Position numbers and translations under genes: made by a program. The notes beneath the pieces were generated by a model. It was not told where the DNA came from and did not search any database. It saw nothing but the letters and a program-made list of their open reading frames with translations. Source: Fibrella forsythiae (GTDB lineage: Bacteria; Bacteroidota; Bacteroidia; Cytophagales; Spirosomataceae). Taken from it: a stretch of 64,000 nt of DNA. Location: contig NZ_JAFMYW010000009.1 in assembly GCF_017353175.1 (NCBI RefSeq), positions 284,774 through 348,773 of the forward strand, in the 5' to 3' direction. Below, piece by piece: positions 50,331 through 59,703 of this stretch (positions within the stretch are counted from its first letter, which is position 1; every line of letters starts with the position of its first letter).

Positions 50331-50427
50331 AAGGTTTTCCGACAGGATTTATTGGATGAACAGGTATTTCGTTTCGCCTTTCGATGGGCGAATCCTGTTT
50401 ATCCAGTAAAGTCTGCCAGAAAACCTT
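50331..50427. repeat. Imperfect inverted repeat with ACAGGAT units
   Basis: Left arm 50331-50364 (GGTTTTCCGACAGGATTTAT...) and right arm 50394-50427 (...CAGTAAAGTCTGCCAGAAAACC) are complementary at most positions (about 27 of 34). The text GACAGGATTTATTGGATGAACAGG is a version of the one at 38035-38115. It lies upstream of the thioredoxin gene. Confidence 0.65.
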
Positions 50428-50448
50428 CGGTCAGTGTATTACCACATG

Positions 50449-50718
50449 TTACTCTTCAGTGCTGCGGTTCCAGTCGGCGTCAGCTACGTGGGTAGGTTTA
50501 TTGGTGTCATCAGCTTCAGCAATGACATCATCAATTTCTTCTACGTCTTCGGCTACTGATGTGCCATTGGCCTGATCGTTCAGCCGCGAAGGCAATTCAT
50601 TATCGAGGTTTTTGTCGTTCAACTGGCCTACGTTTGGGTCAGTGCCCATGGTACTGTGCATCTGCTGAGCCGCGTGCGACTCGGTGCTTTCTTTGCGGAT
50701 GTTGCTTGATACGCTCAT
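50449..50718 (-). CDS. Small acidic hydrophilic protein of 89 residues
   Basis: A short protein rich in Asp, Glu, Asn, Ser and Thr with no hydrophobic core; the central part reads SVAEDVEEIDDVIAEADDTN. There are no Cys residues and only one Trp. It should be disordered. I do not recognise a family. It is next to a similar, longer acidic protein on the same strand (50837-51331), and the two have comparable composition, so they may act together or be relatives. The ATG at 50716-50718 is the only reasonable start. Confidence 0.6.
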   Translation of the reverse strand: MSVSSNIRKESTESHAAQQMHSTMGTDPNVGQLNDKNLDNELPSRLNDQANGTSVAEDVEEIDDVIAEADDTNKPTHVADADWNRSTEE

Positions 50719-50836
50719 GATCGTGTTGGGTTTACATTATAGGATGCTGGACTTCATATACTGGCATTAAACGTTGAAGACTGAACATCAGACAGGACAG
50801 ATAGCCCCTGTCTGATAGCCGATCGCCAACGCTCCT

Positions 50837-51331
50837 TTAATAAGTTGGCTGATGATCAGTGGACGTACCCGTGTTGGCAACGTCTTCCTCTGTCTCTTCC
50901 TGCGATTCAACCGAATCATTGTCGGACGAATCATCAGATGATTCATCATCGTCTTGCTTTTTCGCTTCTTTCTGCGCGTTGGGCACGCTCACTACAGCGT
51001 CAGATGCATAGTCATCGGGGCCGGCAGTTGTTACACTGACGGTTGCTGTTTTGGTCTGGTTTTCGCTGGCGGCGGCATTGGCAAACGCTTCGTCAGGTAC
51101 GTCCATGGCACCATTGCTCATGTCGTTCTGGCGGAGTACCCCGTTCTGGCTGTCCATGTCCTGGCTTCCCATAGCGCGGATATTACGTCCGTTTTGGCCA
51201 CCTCGTACTTCTGTACTGTCCAACCCGTTGGCTGAGTTTTCCTGTGCTTTCTGGTTCAGGTTATCACCTTCGTGATCGCTATTGGTAGTATCATCGCTGC
51301 TATGCGGTGATCGGGTTTGATCTGTGTCCAT
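50837..51331 (-). CDS. Acidic low-complexity protein of 164 residues
   Basis: A highly hydrophilic protein, rich in Asp, Ser, Asn, Gln and Glu, ending with a run of acidic residues and serines (DDDESSDDSSDNDSVESQEE). No signal, membrane segment or fold is apparent. A short middle segment GAMDVPDEAFANAAASENQ could be helical. It should be disordered, like its neighbour. The frame is long and ATG-started; codon use looks like that of core genes. Function unknown; a role as a counter-ion, chaperone or stress protein is only a guess. Confidence 0.6.
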   Translation of the reverse strand: MDTDQTRSPHSSDDTTNSDHEGDNLNQKAQENSANGLDSTEVRGGQNGRNIRAMGSQDMDSQNGVLRQNDMSNGAMDVPDEAFANAAASENQTKTATVSVTTAGPDDYASDAVVSVPNAQKEAKKQDDDESSDDSSDNDSVESQEETEEDVANTGTSTDHQPTY

Positions 51332-51600
51332 AACGTGAGTCTTAGTAATCTGCTAAATAAGTAGACAACTCCGTTGTTGGAAAAAGGTTAGCTAATTTGA
51401 TGGTATGAACCCAAAAAGAGCCTCCTTTTAATAAATATCAAGGATTACCATACTTACTGTATAGTGTAAATTTAGATATTTGAGGAGTGAAACTACATAA
51501 ACGAATTCAGACCTAGTTGGCGTCTACAAGAAACTAACATTTACTAACAGGTTGCCGCATAAAGCACCTTACAGATCTTAATAGTTGGATAAAGCGTAAT

Positions 51601-51635
51601 TAAAAAGCGAGCCGATCCTGTCGACTCGCTTTTTT
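51601..51635. terminator. Hairpin with A-run and T-run on both sides
   Basis: A 10-bp stem AAAAAGCGAG / CTCGCTTTTT (51602-51611 with 51625-51634), 13-base loop. The A/T ends make it usable in both directions. It lies in the gap between the acidic protein gene and the SusD gene. Confidence 0.7.
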
Positions 51636-51658
51636 GTGTTTTACGTTGTCTGCGGGCA

Positions 51659-51711
51659 CTAATTAACGAGAAAGAGGTTGCCTGACAGGCAACCTCTTTC
51701 TCGTTAATTAG
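51659..51711 (-). terminator. 26-bp perfect palindrome after susD
   Basis: Arms 51659-51684 and 51686-51711 (CTAATTAACGAGAAAGAGGT... and its complement) pair over 26 bases with a single-base centre. In practice the loop would open to a few bases. It lies 15 bases after the SusD stop. It is one of several long gene-end hairpins in the window. Confidence 0.75.
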
Positions 51712-51726
51712 CAGGAAAACTGTCAG

Positions 51727-53256
51727 TTAATCAACATCCCAGAAGATCTTGGTGCTAAATACGTCCACTGCTCCCTGGGCTGTAATGTTTGCTCCATTTG
51801 AACCCGCTTCTGTATTCGGATAGTATAGTCGTGTTGGCCGTTTGTTATCAGGCACCTGAATACTTTGCGGTGTAACCGGCAGGTTCGTACGTCGATATTC
51901 CGACCACGATTCCAAACCGCTGAAACCTGTTAGGGCAACCCATTTCTGAATGGCGATAGCTGCCAGTTTATCCGTCGATGCATCCCAATCGTAGTTTGGG
52001 ATTTTGCTGCCCTTAAAAGCCGCCGCGCCAGCCGTGTTGGCACCCAGCACCCGGAACGACTGCAATATACCCGCTTCGAAATAAGCCTGGGCAGTGCTTG
52101 GCAGAGATACATCGCTGTACCGTTGTTTAGCTTCAGCCAGCAGAAACTGAATTTCAGCTCCAGTCATGAGAATGAACGATCGGTTGTACTCACCTTTCAC
52201 AAGCAGGCTTGGCCCAACCGATGACGTATTGGCAGGTAAGTAACCAGAACTGGCTCCGAACGGTGTTCCCGCATAGTTGGCAGCGATTTCTGCTTTCGAA
52301 CTTGTGCCCGGTATTGTGCTGCTTTCGCCACCCGTCGTGTAGGCAATACGCTTTAACCGGAGGGTATCATTCGATGCTTTGAGGCTATTAATCAGAAATT
52401 GTGTTGGCCGGGGGAAGTTATTCAACGCCCGTTTAGCGCCCGTTTGGTCATAGCCCCACCGGTCATAAATTGGGTTCAGCTGGCCTGCCGCTGGCTGATA
52501 AAAAGATGCTCCACCAACGGCAACGTCAGCACCGGTGATAAAGCCCGACCCTTCGGTTACGATTTTATTGATCTCCGTCTTGATGTACGTTTCACGGCCA
52601 GCAACTTTTGACTGCCGAATCAGGATACGCATTTTGAGCGAGTTGGCAAACTGTATCCACTTCGTCAGGTTACCACCGAAAACGAGGTCAGACGTATTGA
52701 AACTGCTGGCAAAGGCATTCGCCTTCATATCCGCAATAGCCTCATCCAACGAGGTGATCAGTGATTCGTAAACTGCTTTCTGATCATCGAATTTCGGTGC
52801 GAGAATCGCTGCGCCTTTCAGGGCATCCGTGTAAGGAATATTACCATACATATCAACCAATTGCTGAAATAGCATCGCTTTCATCACCTTGGCCGGTCCC
52901 TTCAGAAACTTCTGATTAGTGGCATCGGCATTGTTGATCACAAACTGATAGTCTTCCAGGTTGTCGTAATAACTATCCCAGTAGTTGAAATCTCCGTTCG
53001 TGAAGTTGTAGGCAAATATGGTTGTTGAAATGATATACCCATTGCCCTGCGACCATTGCCCTGCCCAGTACGTGCCTGTCTCATTGGCATTGAGCATGTT
53101 AACCGTCGTAACGTTCAACGCATTGGTAAATACGTAGTTTGGCGACGCGGTTGGTAACTGGTTTGGATTGGTATTGATGTTCAGGAAATCTTTGGTATTA
53201 CAACCGGTACCAACCAGAGCCATCAAAGCGGCTATAAATAGTGGTTTGAATTTCAT
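51727..53256 (-). CDS. SusD/RagB-family outer-membrane lipoprotein
   Basis: A 509-residue lipoprotein: hydrophobic start with lipobox VGTGC (Cys19), then NTNPNQLPTASPNYVFTNAL, a tetratricopeptide-like helical scaffold (LKGPAKVMKAMLFQQLVDMYGNIPYTDAL, about 115-145), a GGNLTKWIQFANSLKMRILIR segment near 195-215, and the C-terminal WSEYRRTNLPVT and RLYYPNTEAGSN near 455-490. It belongs to the subfamily often annotated SusD-like (TPR type). It captures glycans or peptides at the cell surface for the SusC pore. The SusC gene ends 20 bases upstream, so the two are an operon. Confidence 0.93.
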   Translation of the reverse strand: MKFKPLFIAALMALVGTGCNTKDFLNINTNPNQLPTASPNYVFTNALNVTTVNMLNANETGTYWAGQWSQGNGYIISTTIFAYNFTNGDFNYWDSYYDNLEDYQFVINNADATNQKFLKGPAKVMKAMLFQQLVDMYGNIPYTDALKGAAILAPKFDDQKAVYESLITSLDEAIADMKANAFASSFNTSDLVFGGNLTKWIQFANSLKMRILIRQSKVAGRETYIKTEINKIVTEGSGFITGADVAVGGASFYQPAAGQLNPIYDRWGYDQTGAKRALNNFPRPTQFLINSLKASNDTLRLKRIAYTTGGESSTIPGTSSKAEIAANYAGTPFGASSGYLPANTSSVGPSLLVKGEYNRSFILMTGAEIQFLLAEAKQRYSDVSLPSTAQAYFEAGILQSFRVLGANTAGAAAFKGSKIPNYDWDASTDKLAAIAIQKWVALTGFSGLESWSEYRRTNLPVTPQSIQVPDNKRPTRLYYPNTEAGSNGANITAQGAVDVFSTKIFWDVD

Positions 53257-53275
53257 AGTAAGTCGAGGCTAGCTA

Positions 53276-56200
53276 CTAAAACGTGAGGTTGATGTTTACA
53301 CCGTACTGGCGAACAGGAGGCGTTTGACCAGTTGTATTGATACCAATACCAACTGATGAGTTTGTGGTTGGCACAGAAGTAGCCTGGCTGCCTGGTGTTG
53401 GGTTGCCCTGGTAGCTAAACTCAGGATCCGTGTAGTAATTCAGCTTATCAACGATCGTAAGCAGGTTACGGCCATACAATGCAATGCTGGCACCCGATAA
53501 TATCTTGGTTTTGCTTACCAGGCTTTGTGGCAATCGGTAAGAGAGGTTAACGTCGCGCAGCTTAATGAACCAGGCTGGTGTAACGAAGTTCTCTGAAACC
53601 AGCCGGTAGTTATCTACCCACAACGCATATTCCGCTTCACGAACAACGGTTGTATTCGACGATACGCTACCGTCGGCATTCAGAATGGCTGAGTTCGGGA
53701 ATACGTGTGGTGTCCGGTCTTCTGTCCATTTACCCGTACCCGTGAACGTCATCTGACGGCCCAGATCGCTGAACATTACGTTGCCACCCCGGTATTCGAA
53801 GTTAAATGTGAAGCCAAAGTTTCCGTATTCCATTTTCGAACCCAGACCGGCAATGTGGCGGGGCAATACGCCACCCCGCTGCTGCAGGGCTGTGTTCCGG
53901 AGCGGGTAGCCAGTAGTGGCATTAACCAGCACCCGGCCCGATCCGTCAGGAGCGTACTGGTAACCGTCCGTTTTCAGAATGGGGAAGCGGGTGTTTTTGA
54001 TCACGTTTGTATTGGCATACGCGAAACCGCCAATCTGGAATTCGTCGATGCCCGGATACAGATCAATTACTTTGTTATCGTTATACGAGTAGCGAACGCT
54101 GGCATCCCATGTGAATTTGCCACCCCGGGCAATCAGGTATTTCAATTCAGCTTCGTAACCCCAGTTCCTGGTTTCACCTACGTTGATCAACAGGTTCTGA
54201 AAACCCGTTGAATTAGGTACGCGAACCGTAATTACTTGACCTTTCGAGTTTTGTGTGTACGCTGACAAGTCAACCGTGATGCGGTTATTCAGCAACTGAA
54301 ACTCACCGCCAACTTCGCCCGAATACACGGTTTCAGGTCTCAGATTAGGATCGGGCAAGGTGTTGCCAACCGTCAGGCCAACGGTGTTACCGTAGGGGAA
54401 GTTGGCTCCATTTGGGTACGTTAGGTCAAGGCCATAGAGCGGGATATTGTCATTAGCGTTCTTATTATAGTTCGCGCGGAACTTGGCGTAATTCAGAAAC
54501 GAGCTCTTGAGGCTTGGAAACGCATCAGTAGCGATAAACGATAGGGCTATACCGTAATACGGATACGACCAGTAGTTGGCCGGGCGATCCGGTTTGTAGA
54601 ATTTTGATGTCTGATCGAAGCGGAACGAGCCGTTCAGACTCAGCCAGTTTTTGTAATTGACCGTATAGTCTGCGTAATAACCCAATCGACGTTCTTCCGT
54701 AAGAATCTGACCACCTGTCAGAATACCCTGCCGGTTAGATACGTTGTATACCCCCGGCACCACAATTGAGCTCGATGCTTCAGAGATATTGTTGGTTGTG
54801 CGTTGATACAGGCTGCTACCTAAGATAAGCCGGTTCGATATATGACCAAAATCTTTCGCCAGCTGAACCTGGAACTCGTTGTTGATCACGTTTTCTGTAC
54901 CTGAGTAGTCCTGTACGCTACCTGGGTTATCTGTAATGGCCCGGTAAATACCCGTACCGTCGCCATCCCGGAAGAACGGAGCCGGGATGAATGATTTGCT
55001 TTTAGCCCAGTCAGAGTAAACGAACTTGCCAGTCGTGTTTTTGCCTGTCCGCGAGTTGTTCATAACACCTAACCGTTCGGTGAATGTCAACCAGGGGGTT
55101 GCTTTAAAGGTCAGGTTTATGTTACCGTTCAGATTGGCATCCTTGTAATTCAACCGGCCGTTATCAGCTTCAAAATACGGGTTGTTGTAGTAGTCATTGT
55201 AGAATCCGTTTGGGTTTGCCAGCGGATTGTTCTGCCAGTCGCGCAGGGTGCTAAGGGGTAGGTTGGCTGGCTGATTCAGTACGTTGTTGTAAAAATCAGA
55301 CGATGTACGGTTGTATACACCCTGAATGTAGGCCGCATTGAAGCTGGCAATCAGTTTACCATATTCTTTCGTTGCCGACAGACGGGCACTCGTCCGGTTG
55401 CTCTTATCGCCAGGCACGATGCCATTGACTGACTGATTCTCCATTGACATGTAGAACGAGCTGGTTTCATCACCTCCCTGGAAGTTGATCTGATTATTTA
55501 CTGATACCCCCGTATCGAATGCCTTCCGGCGGGCATCCGGAATGGCCGAATAAGGAATAAGAAGCTGGCTACCATCTTCAGCCGTGCGGCCCTGAATCCG
55601 GGTTGAGCCATCAAACGCATCACCATACTGCTGATTTTCGTACGAACGCCAGTTGTCTTTCATGCGCTCCAGGTAATCTGTTTTGTAACCCGCTGTGCCA
55701 AAAGCTGTTGCGTAGTGTGAACCAGAGCCGTACTTGTCCTGAATCTGGGGCAAAAAGCTGATTTGTTCAAAGTTCGTACTGTTCGAATAGGCCACTTTTA
55801 ACCGGCCTTTTACGCCTTTCTTGGTCGTGATGATAAGCGCACCGTTGATACCAGCTGAACCATACAGCGTAGCTGCCTGACCACCCTTTAAAATCGTTAC
55901 ATTCTCAATATCATTCGGGTTAATGGTTGACAGTACCGTCGAGGTTGTTTGCATACCATCGAGAACAACCAACGCTTCGTTGTTACCTGTCAATGAGCGG
56001 TAACCCCGTAGCACGATTTTTACCGCTGGGTCAACACTATTGTTTACGTTGTATACGGCCAGTCCTGTTACTTTACCCGAAAGAGCCTGAGCCAACTGTG
56101 GCGAACGGCCAACGGTTACATCATCGTTATTTACCGTGGAAAGGGCATAGCCAATGTCGCGCGGGTTTTTCCGAATTCCCTGTGCCGTAACTACAACCTC

Positions 56201-56512
56201 CTGAAGTTGAGAGGCATCTGCCTTCATCGTGATATTCAGCGTGGTTTGGCTTCCCGTGATTACTTCCTGATTGAGAAAGCCAATAAACGAGAATACCAGG
56301 CGGGCTGTGCCTGATGGTACGCTGATTTTATACTGACCATCAACGTCTGTTGTAACGCCGCGTGTTGTGCCCTTAAGGGCTATGTTCACTCCGGGCATTG
56401 CTGAACCGTCTTCAGCAGAGGTAACGCGGCCGGTGATTACCCGATCTTGCGCTACCAAAGGAATACTTATGAGGCACAACAGCAGCTGTGCTATCAGTAA
56501 AAGTTTTCTCAT
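53276..56512 (-). CDS. SusC/RagA-family TonB-linked outer-membrane protein
   Basis: A 1,078-residue TonB-dependent transporter. A signal peptide (about 1-21) is followed by a carboxypeptidase-like domain (about 25-110, with VTSAEDGSAMPGVNIALKGT), the plug with SusC signature NVTILKGGQAATLYGSAGINGALIITTKKG around 200-230, and a beta-barrel ending NINLTF. It forms the pore of a SusC-SusD pair and takes up large nutrients driven by TonB. The N-terminus and leader are very like those of the second SusC at 59704-62838, so they are paralogues from duplication. A DUF1735 gene precedes it in the upstream locus. Confidence 0.95.
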   Translation of the reverse strand: MRKLLLIAQLLLCLISIPLVAQDRVITGRVTSAEDGSAMPGVNIALKGTTRGVTTDVDGQYKISVPSGTARLVFSFIGFLNQEVITGSQTTLNITMKADASQLQEVVVTAQGIRKNPRDIGYALSTVNNDDVTVGRSPQLAQALSGKVTGLAVYNVNNSVDPAVKIVLRGYRSLTGNNEALVVLDGMQTTSTVLSTINPNDIENVTILKGGQAATLYGSAGINGALIITTKKGVKGRLKVAYSNSTNFEQISFLPQIQDKYGSGSHYATAFGTAGYKTDYLERMKDNWRSYENQQYGDAFDGSTRIQGRTAEDGSQLLIPYSAIPDARRKAFDTGVSVNNQINFQGGDETSSFYMSMENQSVNGIVPGDKSNRTSARLSATKEYGKLIASFNAAYIQGVYNRTSSDFYNNVLNQPANLPLSTLRDWQNNPLANPNGFYNDYYNNPYFEADNGRLNYKDANLNGNINLTFKATPWLTFTERLGVMNNSRTGKNTTGKFVYSDWAKSKSFIPAPFFRDGDGTGIYRAITDNPGSVQDYSGTENVINNEFQVQLAKDFGHISNRLILGSSLYQRTTNNISEASSSIVVPGVYNVSNRQGILTGGQILTEERRLGYYADYTVNYKNWLSLNGSFRFDQTSKFYKPDRPANYWSYPYYGIALSFIATDAFPSLKSSFLNYAKFRANYNKNANDNIPLYGLDLTYPNGANFPYGNTVGLTVGNTLPDPNLRPETVYSGEVGGEFQLLNNRITVDLSAYTQNSKGQVITVRVPNSTGFQNLLINVGETRNWGYEAELKYLIARGGKFTWDASVRYSYNDNKVIDLYPGIDEFQIGGFAYANTNVIKNTRFPILKTDGYQYAPDGSGRVLVNATTGYPLRNTALQQRGGVLPRHIAGLGSKMEYGNFGFTFNFEYRGGNVMFSDLGRQMTFTGTGKWTEDRTPHVFPNSAILNADGSVSSNTTVVREAEYALWVDNYRLVSENFVTPAWFIKLRDVNLSYRLPQSLVSKTKILSGASIALYGRNLLTIVDKLNYYTDPEFSYQGNPTPGSQATSVPTTNSSVGIGINTTGQTPPVRQYGVNINLTF

Positions 56513-57170
56513 TGTTTATAGAGTTGATTAGTTTATTAATGGGGTTAAGAGGTAATTAACCCACATCAAAACTATTAGAAAGTTATTATGCGAGCAAATA
56601 TTCACATCAGCTTTTTATTTGGCTATAGTACGAATCGATGTAGCTAAAATTCTGTATTATATCGGTCTGTGAAATTTATAGTATTATCACACGCGCTTTT
56701 GGCAAAGCGAGGCATCCTACGCCGTTCATGGCCTAACTGGTTATTTATGACTACGGAGCTATTAATCTGTTAAGCTAGTCTTACGATATTGCCTGTTTCT
56801 ACTTGGGCTAAAACCAGGAAAGCCGCCCCGATCCATGGATCGGGGCGGCTTTTAGATATGTACTGACTAAACGCCGTTTACCGTGACCGTACGTCCAGGT
56901 TTCGTCGCAGGTAGTACGGATGTTAGGCGAAGCGGCTACTACGCTGGGCTGTTTCATCCAATGCTTGACGTAGAGATAATCACCACTACGGATTTCGTTG
57001 CCGAAATCGTCTCTAGTAAGTATCGATCTTCCGACCTTTTGATCAACTGCCTCATATGGTGCTTTTTTTATTTTGCAGAGAGTAATAAGAATTAAACATA
57101 TGAATTGCAGTATACGATGGCATGTCTAGTTCACTGATAAGGGTTATAGTATTCTGGTAATGAATTAACT
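56513..57170. other. Gene-free region before susC, with perfect palindrome
   Basis: No supported gene is seen. The first 100 bases hold the susC leader, which shares text such as AAACTAATCAACT with the second SusC leader. At 56819-56852 there is a 34-base perfect palindrome AAAGCCGCCCCGATCC-AT-GGATCGGGGCGGCTTT with T-run, which is probably a terminator. The stretch 56540-56760 is A+T-rich and likely contains the promoter of the susC-susD operon. A 70-codon rightward frame at 56883 has no support. Confidence 0.45.
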
Positions 57171-57236
57171 ACAGTTGACGTAAAACAAATGCCCCCAGCC
57201 AGTGTTGGCCAGGGGCATTTGTTTTACGTCAATTGT
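57171..57236 (-). terminator. Long hairpin after the DUF1735 gene
   Basis: A 21-bp perfect stem (57175-57195 with 57212-57232, TTGACGTAAAACAAATGCCCC arm) extends by four or five further pairs including one G-T (57170-57174 with 57233-57237). The 16-base loop has a weak inner stem. It lies nine bases from the DUF1735 stop. Confidence 0.75.
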
Positions 57237-57244
57237 ATACGGTA

Positions 57245-58093
57245 TTAGTTCTTTTTGATCGTCTCGGTGATAATCCGGTCTCCACCTGCACCTGCGTACT
57301 TATAGCTTAAGGTGAAGGTTTTGGTAGCGGCATCATACTTGTTCACACCAAACTGAACAGTCGCAGCACTAGCAGTACCACCTGGCGTTAATGTAACACT
57401 GTTGTCCGCGTTAACTTTCAATTGCATAGTTGCGGCGGCACCCAAATCGGCAAATTCCGTCTCGCTCGTATTAGCGTCAACCGTTGCCAGCGTCTTAGCA
57501 CGTTTTATATCACGTGGACCAGCTGTCGGGTGATTGAATACGCCTGTTGCCGTATACACGCCATCATACGGGTTTTTAGCCTTGAGGTTAATCAGAATGG
57601 TGCCAAAATTACCGCTTATGGCACCTGTAGAGACCGATTTGATTTGAACAGGCAATACATAGTTCTTGCTGAAATCAAAATTATTGCTTTTAAAGGTCAT
57701 GCCTACTGTAGCCGTACGCTGTCCTTTCGGAATCACTACCTGAGTTGGCAGCGTATACAAACTGGTAGGAATCAGGTCAAATGCCTTCTTTTGCTCCGTA
57801 TTGTACTGAGTCAGGGCGGTTGGATCAATGCCCAGGCTAACTGTAATATTTTCCGGAGCTACGTTTGCGCCTGAATAACTTACCGTAAGCGTATAGTTAT
57901 TTTCTGGCGCTACCTCAAAAGCCTGGGTATACAACGCGTACTTGCTGCCATAGGGAGACGAAAAACTGCTGGGGTTTTTGAACTCAACTACGTTTGTGGA
58001 ATTAGCCGGGTCCAGGCTAAGCTTGTCATCAAGACAAGAAGTCATGGTAGCCCCAATGAAAAGGAGGCTCACTAATTTTATGAAATTTTTCAT
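57245..58093 (-). CDS. DUF1735/DUF4361-type lipoprotein
   Basis: A 282-residue lipoprotein: signal with lipobox TSC at Cys20 (LLFIGATMTSC), then an immunoglobulin-like domain at about 45-165 with LTVSYSGANVAPENITVSLGI and VPKGQRTATVGMTFK, typical of DUF1735. A C-terminal domain with ATGVFNHPTAGPRDIKRAKT and TVTLTPGG follows (about 185-280), as in BT_3044-like DUF4361 proteins. Such proteins accompany SusD in carbohydrate-use loci and are thought to help bind surface glycans. Its start is ten bases from the SusD stop, so it is the third gene of the SusC-SusD-DUF1735 operon. Confidence 0.88.
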   Translation of the reverse strand: MKNFIKLVSLLFIGATMTSCLDDKLSLDPANSTNVVEFKNPSSFSSPYGSKYALYTQAFEVAPENNYTLTVSYSGANVAPENITVSLGIDPTALTQYNTEQKKAFDLIPTSLYTLPTQVVIPKGQRTATVGMTFKSNNFDFSKNYVLPVQIKSVSTGAISGNFGTILINLKAKNPYDGVYTATGVFNHPTAGPRDIKRAKTLATVDANTSETEFADLGAAATMQLKVNADNSVTLTPGGTASAATVQFGVNKYDAATKTFTLSYKYAGAGGDRIITETIKKN

Positions 58094-58103
58094 GTGTATC
58101 TGA

Positions 58104-59693
58104 TCAGTTTGGGTCCCAGAAAATCAAGTCAGCGAACTGGTTGACCGTTTTGAAATTAGCCGCGTTGTACGACTGCTCCGATGATGGATACAGGATACGG
58201 GTTGGCAACTTGTCGGGCCGTGTAGAGTTCGATTTGTTGGACGCAATATTGGTGTATCCGTTGCCGGCCGGGTCCGTTTTAGGGTAGCCCGTGCGACGGT
58301 ATTCGTTCCAGCCCTCATCTGAATTGATCATGTTCAGCGCAATGTATTTCTGAGTAATGATCGCTTCCAGACGTTGCTCGTTCGTTGTTGCCAGAGCAAT
58401 GTTTACCAAATAGCTGGTGGCGTTGTCTGCTTTGTACGTAGCCACATCTGCAGCTACATTTTTGCCCGTGCCTACTACGTTGGTCACGTCTTTATACAGG
58501 TACGTGAACGACTGGGTGATGCCCTGATCAAAGCTGGTGCCAAACGTACCTGGAAGATATCCCTTCAACTGTGCCTCTGCCTGGAGGAAGTATGACTCAG
58601 CGGCCAGCATGATCGGTTGACCCATTGACGGGCCTTTCAGAATACCCAGCGCATCGGTAATGCTGGATGCGCTGTTAAACGTACCTGTATACCAGGTAGA
58701 ATAGCTTGGAATAATAGCTGGTGCGTTACTCTCGTTACCCAGTTGATTGATAGGTGTTGGAGTGGTTGTAGAGGCGAAATTTTTGTAAATCACCGCCCCC
58801 CGGCCATTGTCTGTCAATTTCTGCCCTTTGTAGAAACCAAAAGCAAATTGGGTCGGAATACGCGATGAGTTTGCGAGTGCGCCGGCTACCGTGTAGCCCC
58901 ATGTTCCCCACGTTGGGTTCTGCTTGCCATCCTGCTTGGTATAGCCTGGGTTAACAATGGCATCTGTTGTAAGAAAACCGAGAGTTTTGTCGAGGGCGGC
59001 AAACTTCGTAGTTACGAAAGAAGACAGCGCCGATACGCCCGACATCCGAATTAGTAAGCGGAGCTTTAGGGTATTGGCAAACTGCTTCCAGGTTGTCATG
59101 TTCCCCTTGAAAAGTGGATCAGACGACGAGTTCAAAGCCAGCGGGAACTTGGCTGCATCGATGGCAGCAATAGCAGCATCCAGTTTAACTATCAGGTCTT
59201 GATAGATCGTAGCAGCATCGTCGTATTTGGGGGTACGTCCTGCATTACCCAACAAAGCTTCTGAATACGGAACGTTGCCAAAAGCATCGACTAAGCGGGC
59301 ATAATCCAACACTGTCATAATCTTGGCCGTTGCATTGAAGTAGCCTTGCCCTTCTGCGCCTTCAGTCTGATCGATTACATATTTGAAATCCTGTAGGTTA
59401 TCATATGTATTGACCCAAAGCGCATTGTAATCCCCCGTCACCAGGTTGTAGTTCAGCAGGTTACCGAAACCTGAGAAACCACCGGCGTTTGCCATATAAC
59501 CCCCGAAATGAGCGCCATAGTTGTTGTAAGAAGAAGACATTGCCGCTGCACTCACAATAGCTTGTGGCAACACTAGTTGTGCCGAAGCGCTGATCGCTGA
59601 GTTTGGGTTGGCGTTTATGTCCAGGTAATTATCGCAAGAGGAAGTGACCAGGACAACCAGGGTCAACAACCAGTATAAAGAAGATTTTTTCAT
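58104..59693 (-). CDS. SusD/RagB-family outer-membrane lipoprotein
   Basis: A 529-residue SusD-like lipoprotein. Lipobox TSSC (Cys20) and the motif NANPNSAISASAQLVLPQA lead to the helical scaffold (TAKIMTVLDYARLVDAFGNVPYSEAL, about 120-145). A segment FKGNMTTWKQFANTLKLRLLIR near 195-215 corresponds to that of the other SusD. The C-terminus has EGWNEYRRTGYPKT and RILYPSSEQSYN near 475-505. Substrate cannot be read. It lies between its SusC (ten bases upstream) and DUF1735 (ten bases downstream), forming one operon. Confidence 0.93.
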   Translation of the reverse strand: MKKSSLYWLLTLVVLVTSSCDNYLDINANPNSAISASAQLVLPQAIVSAAAMSSSYNNYGAHFGGYMANAGGFSGFGNLLNYNLVTGDYNALWVNTYDNLQDFKYVIDQTEGAEGQGYFNATAKIMTVLDYARLVDAFGNVPYSEALLGNAGRTPKYDDAATIYQDLIVKLDAAIAAIDAAKFPLALNSSSDPLFKGNMTTWKQFANTLKLRLLIRMSGVSALSSFVTTKFAALDKTLGFLTTDAIVNPGYTKQDGKQNPTWGTWGYTVAGALANSSRIPTQFAFGFYKGQKLTDNGRGAVIYKNFASTTTPTPINQLGNESNAPAIIPSYSTWYTGTFNSASSITDALGILKGPSMGQPIMLAAESYFLQAEAQLKGYLPGTFGTSFDQGITQSFTYLYKDVTNVVGTGKNVAADVATYKADNATSYLVNIALATTNEQRLEAIITQKYIALNMINSDEGWNEYRRTGYPKTDPAGNGYTNIASNKSNSTRPDKLPTRILYPSSEQSYNAANFKTVNQFADLIFWDPN

Positions 59694-59703
59694 CGTTTGT
59701 CAA

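Noticed and set aside
53705..54211. 168-codon rightward frame
   Set aside because: Antisense to the SusC barrel.
56883..57095. 70-codon rightward frame upstream of susC
   Set aside because: No motif, odd composition, and it lies in the expected promoter and terminator region.
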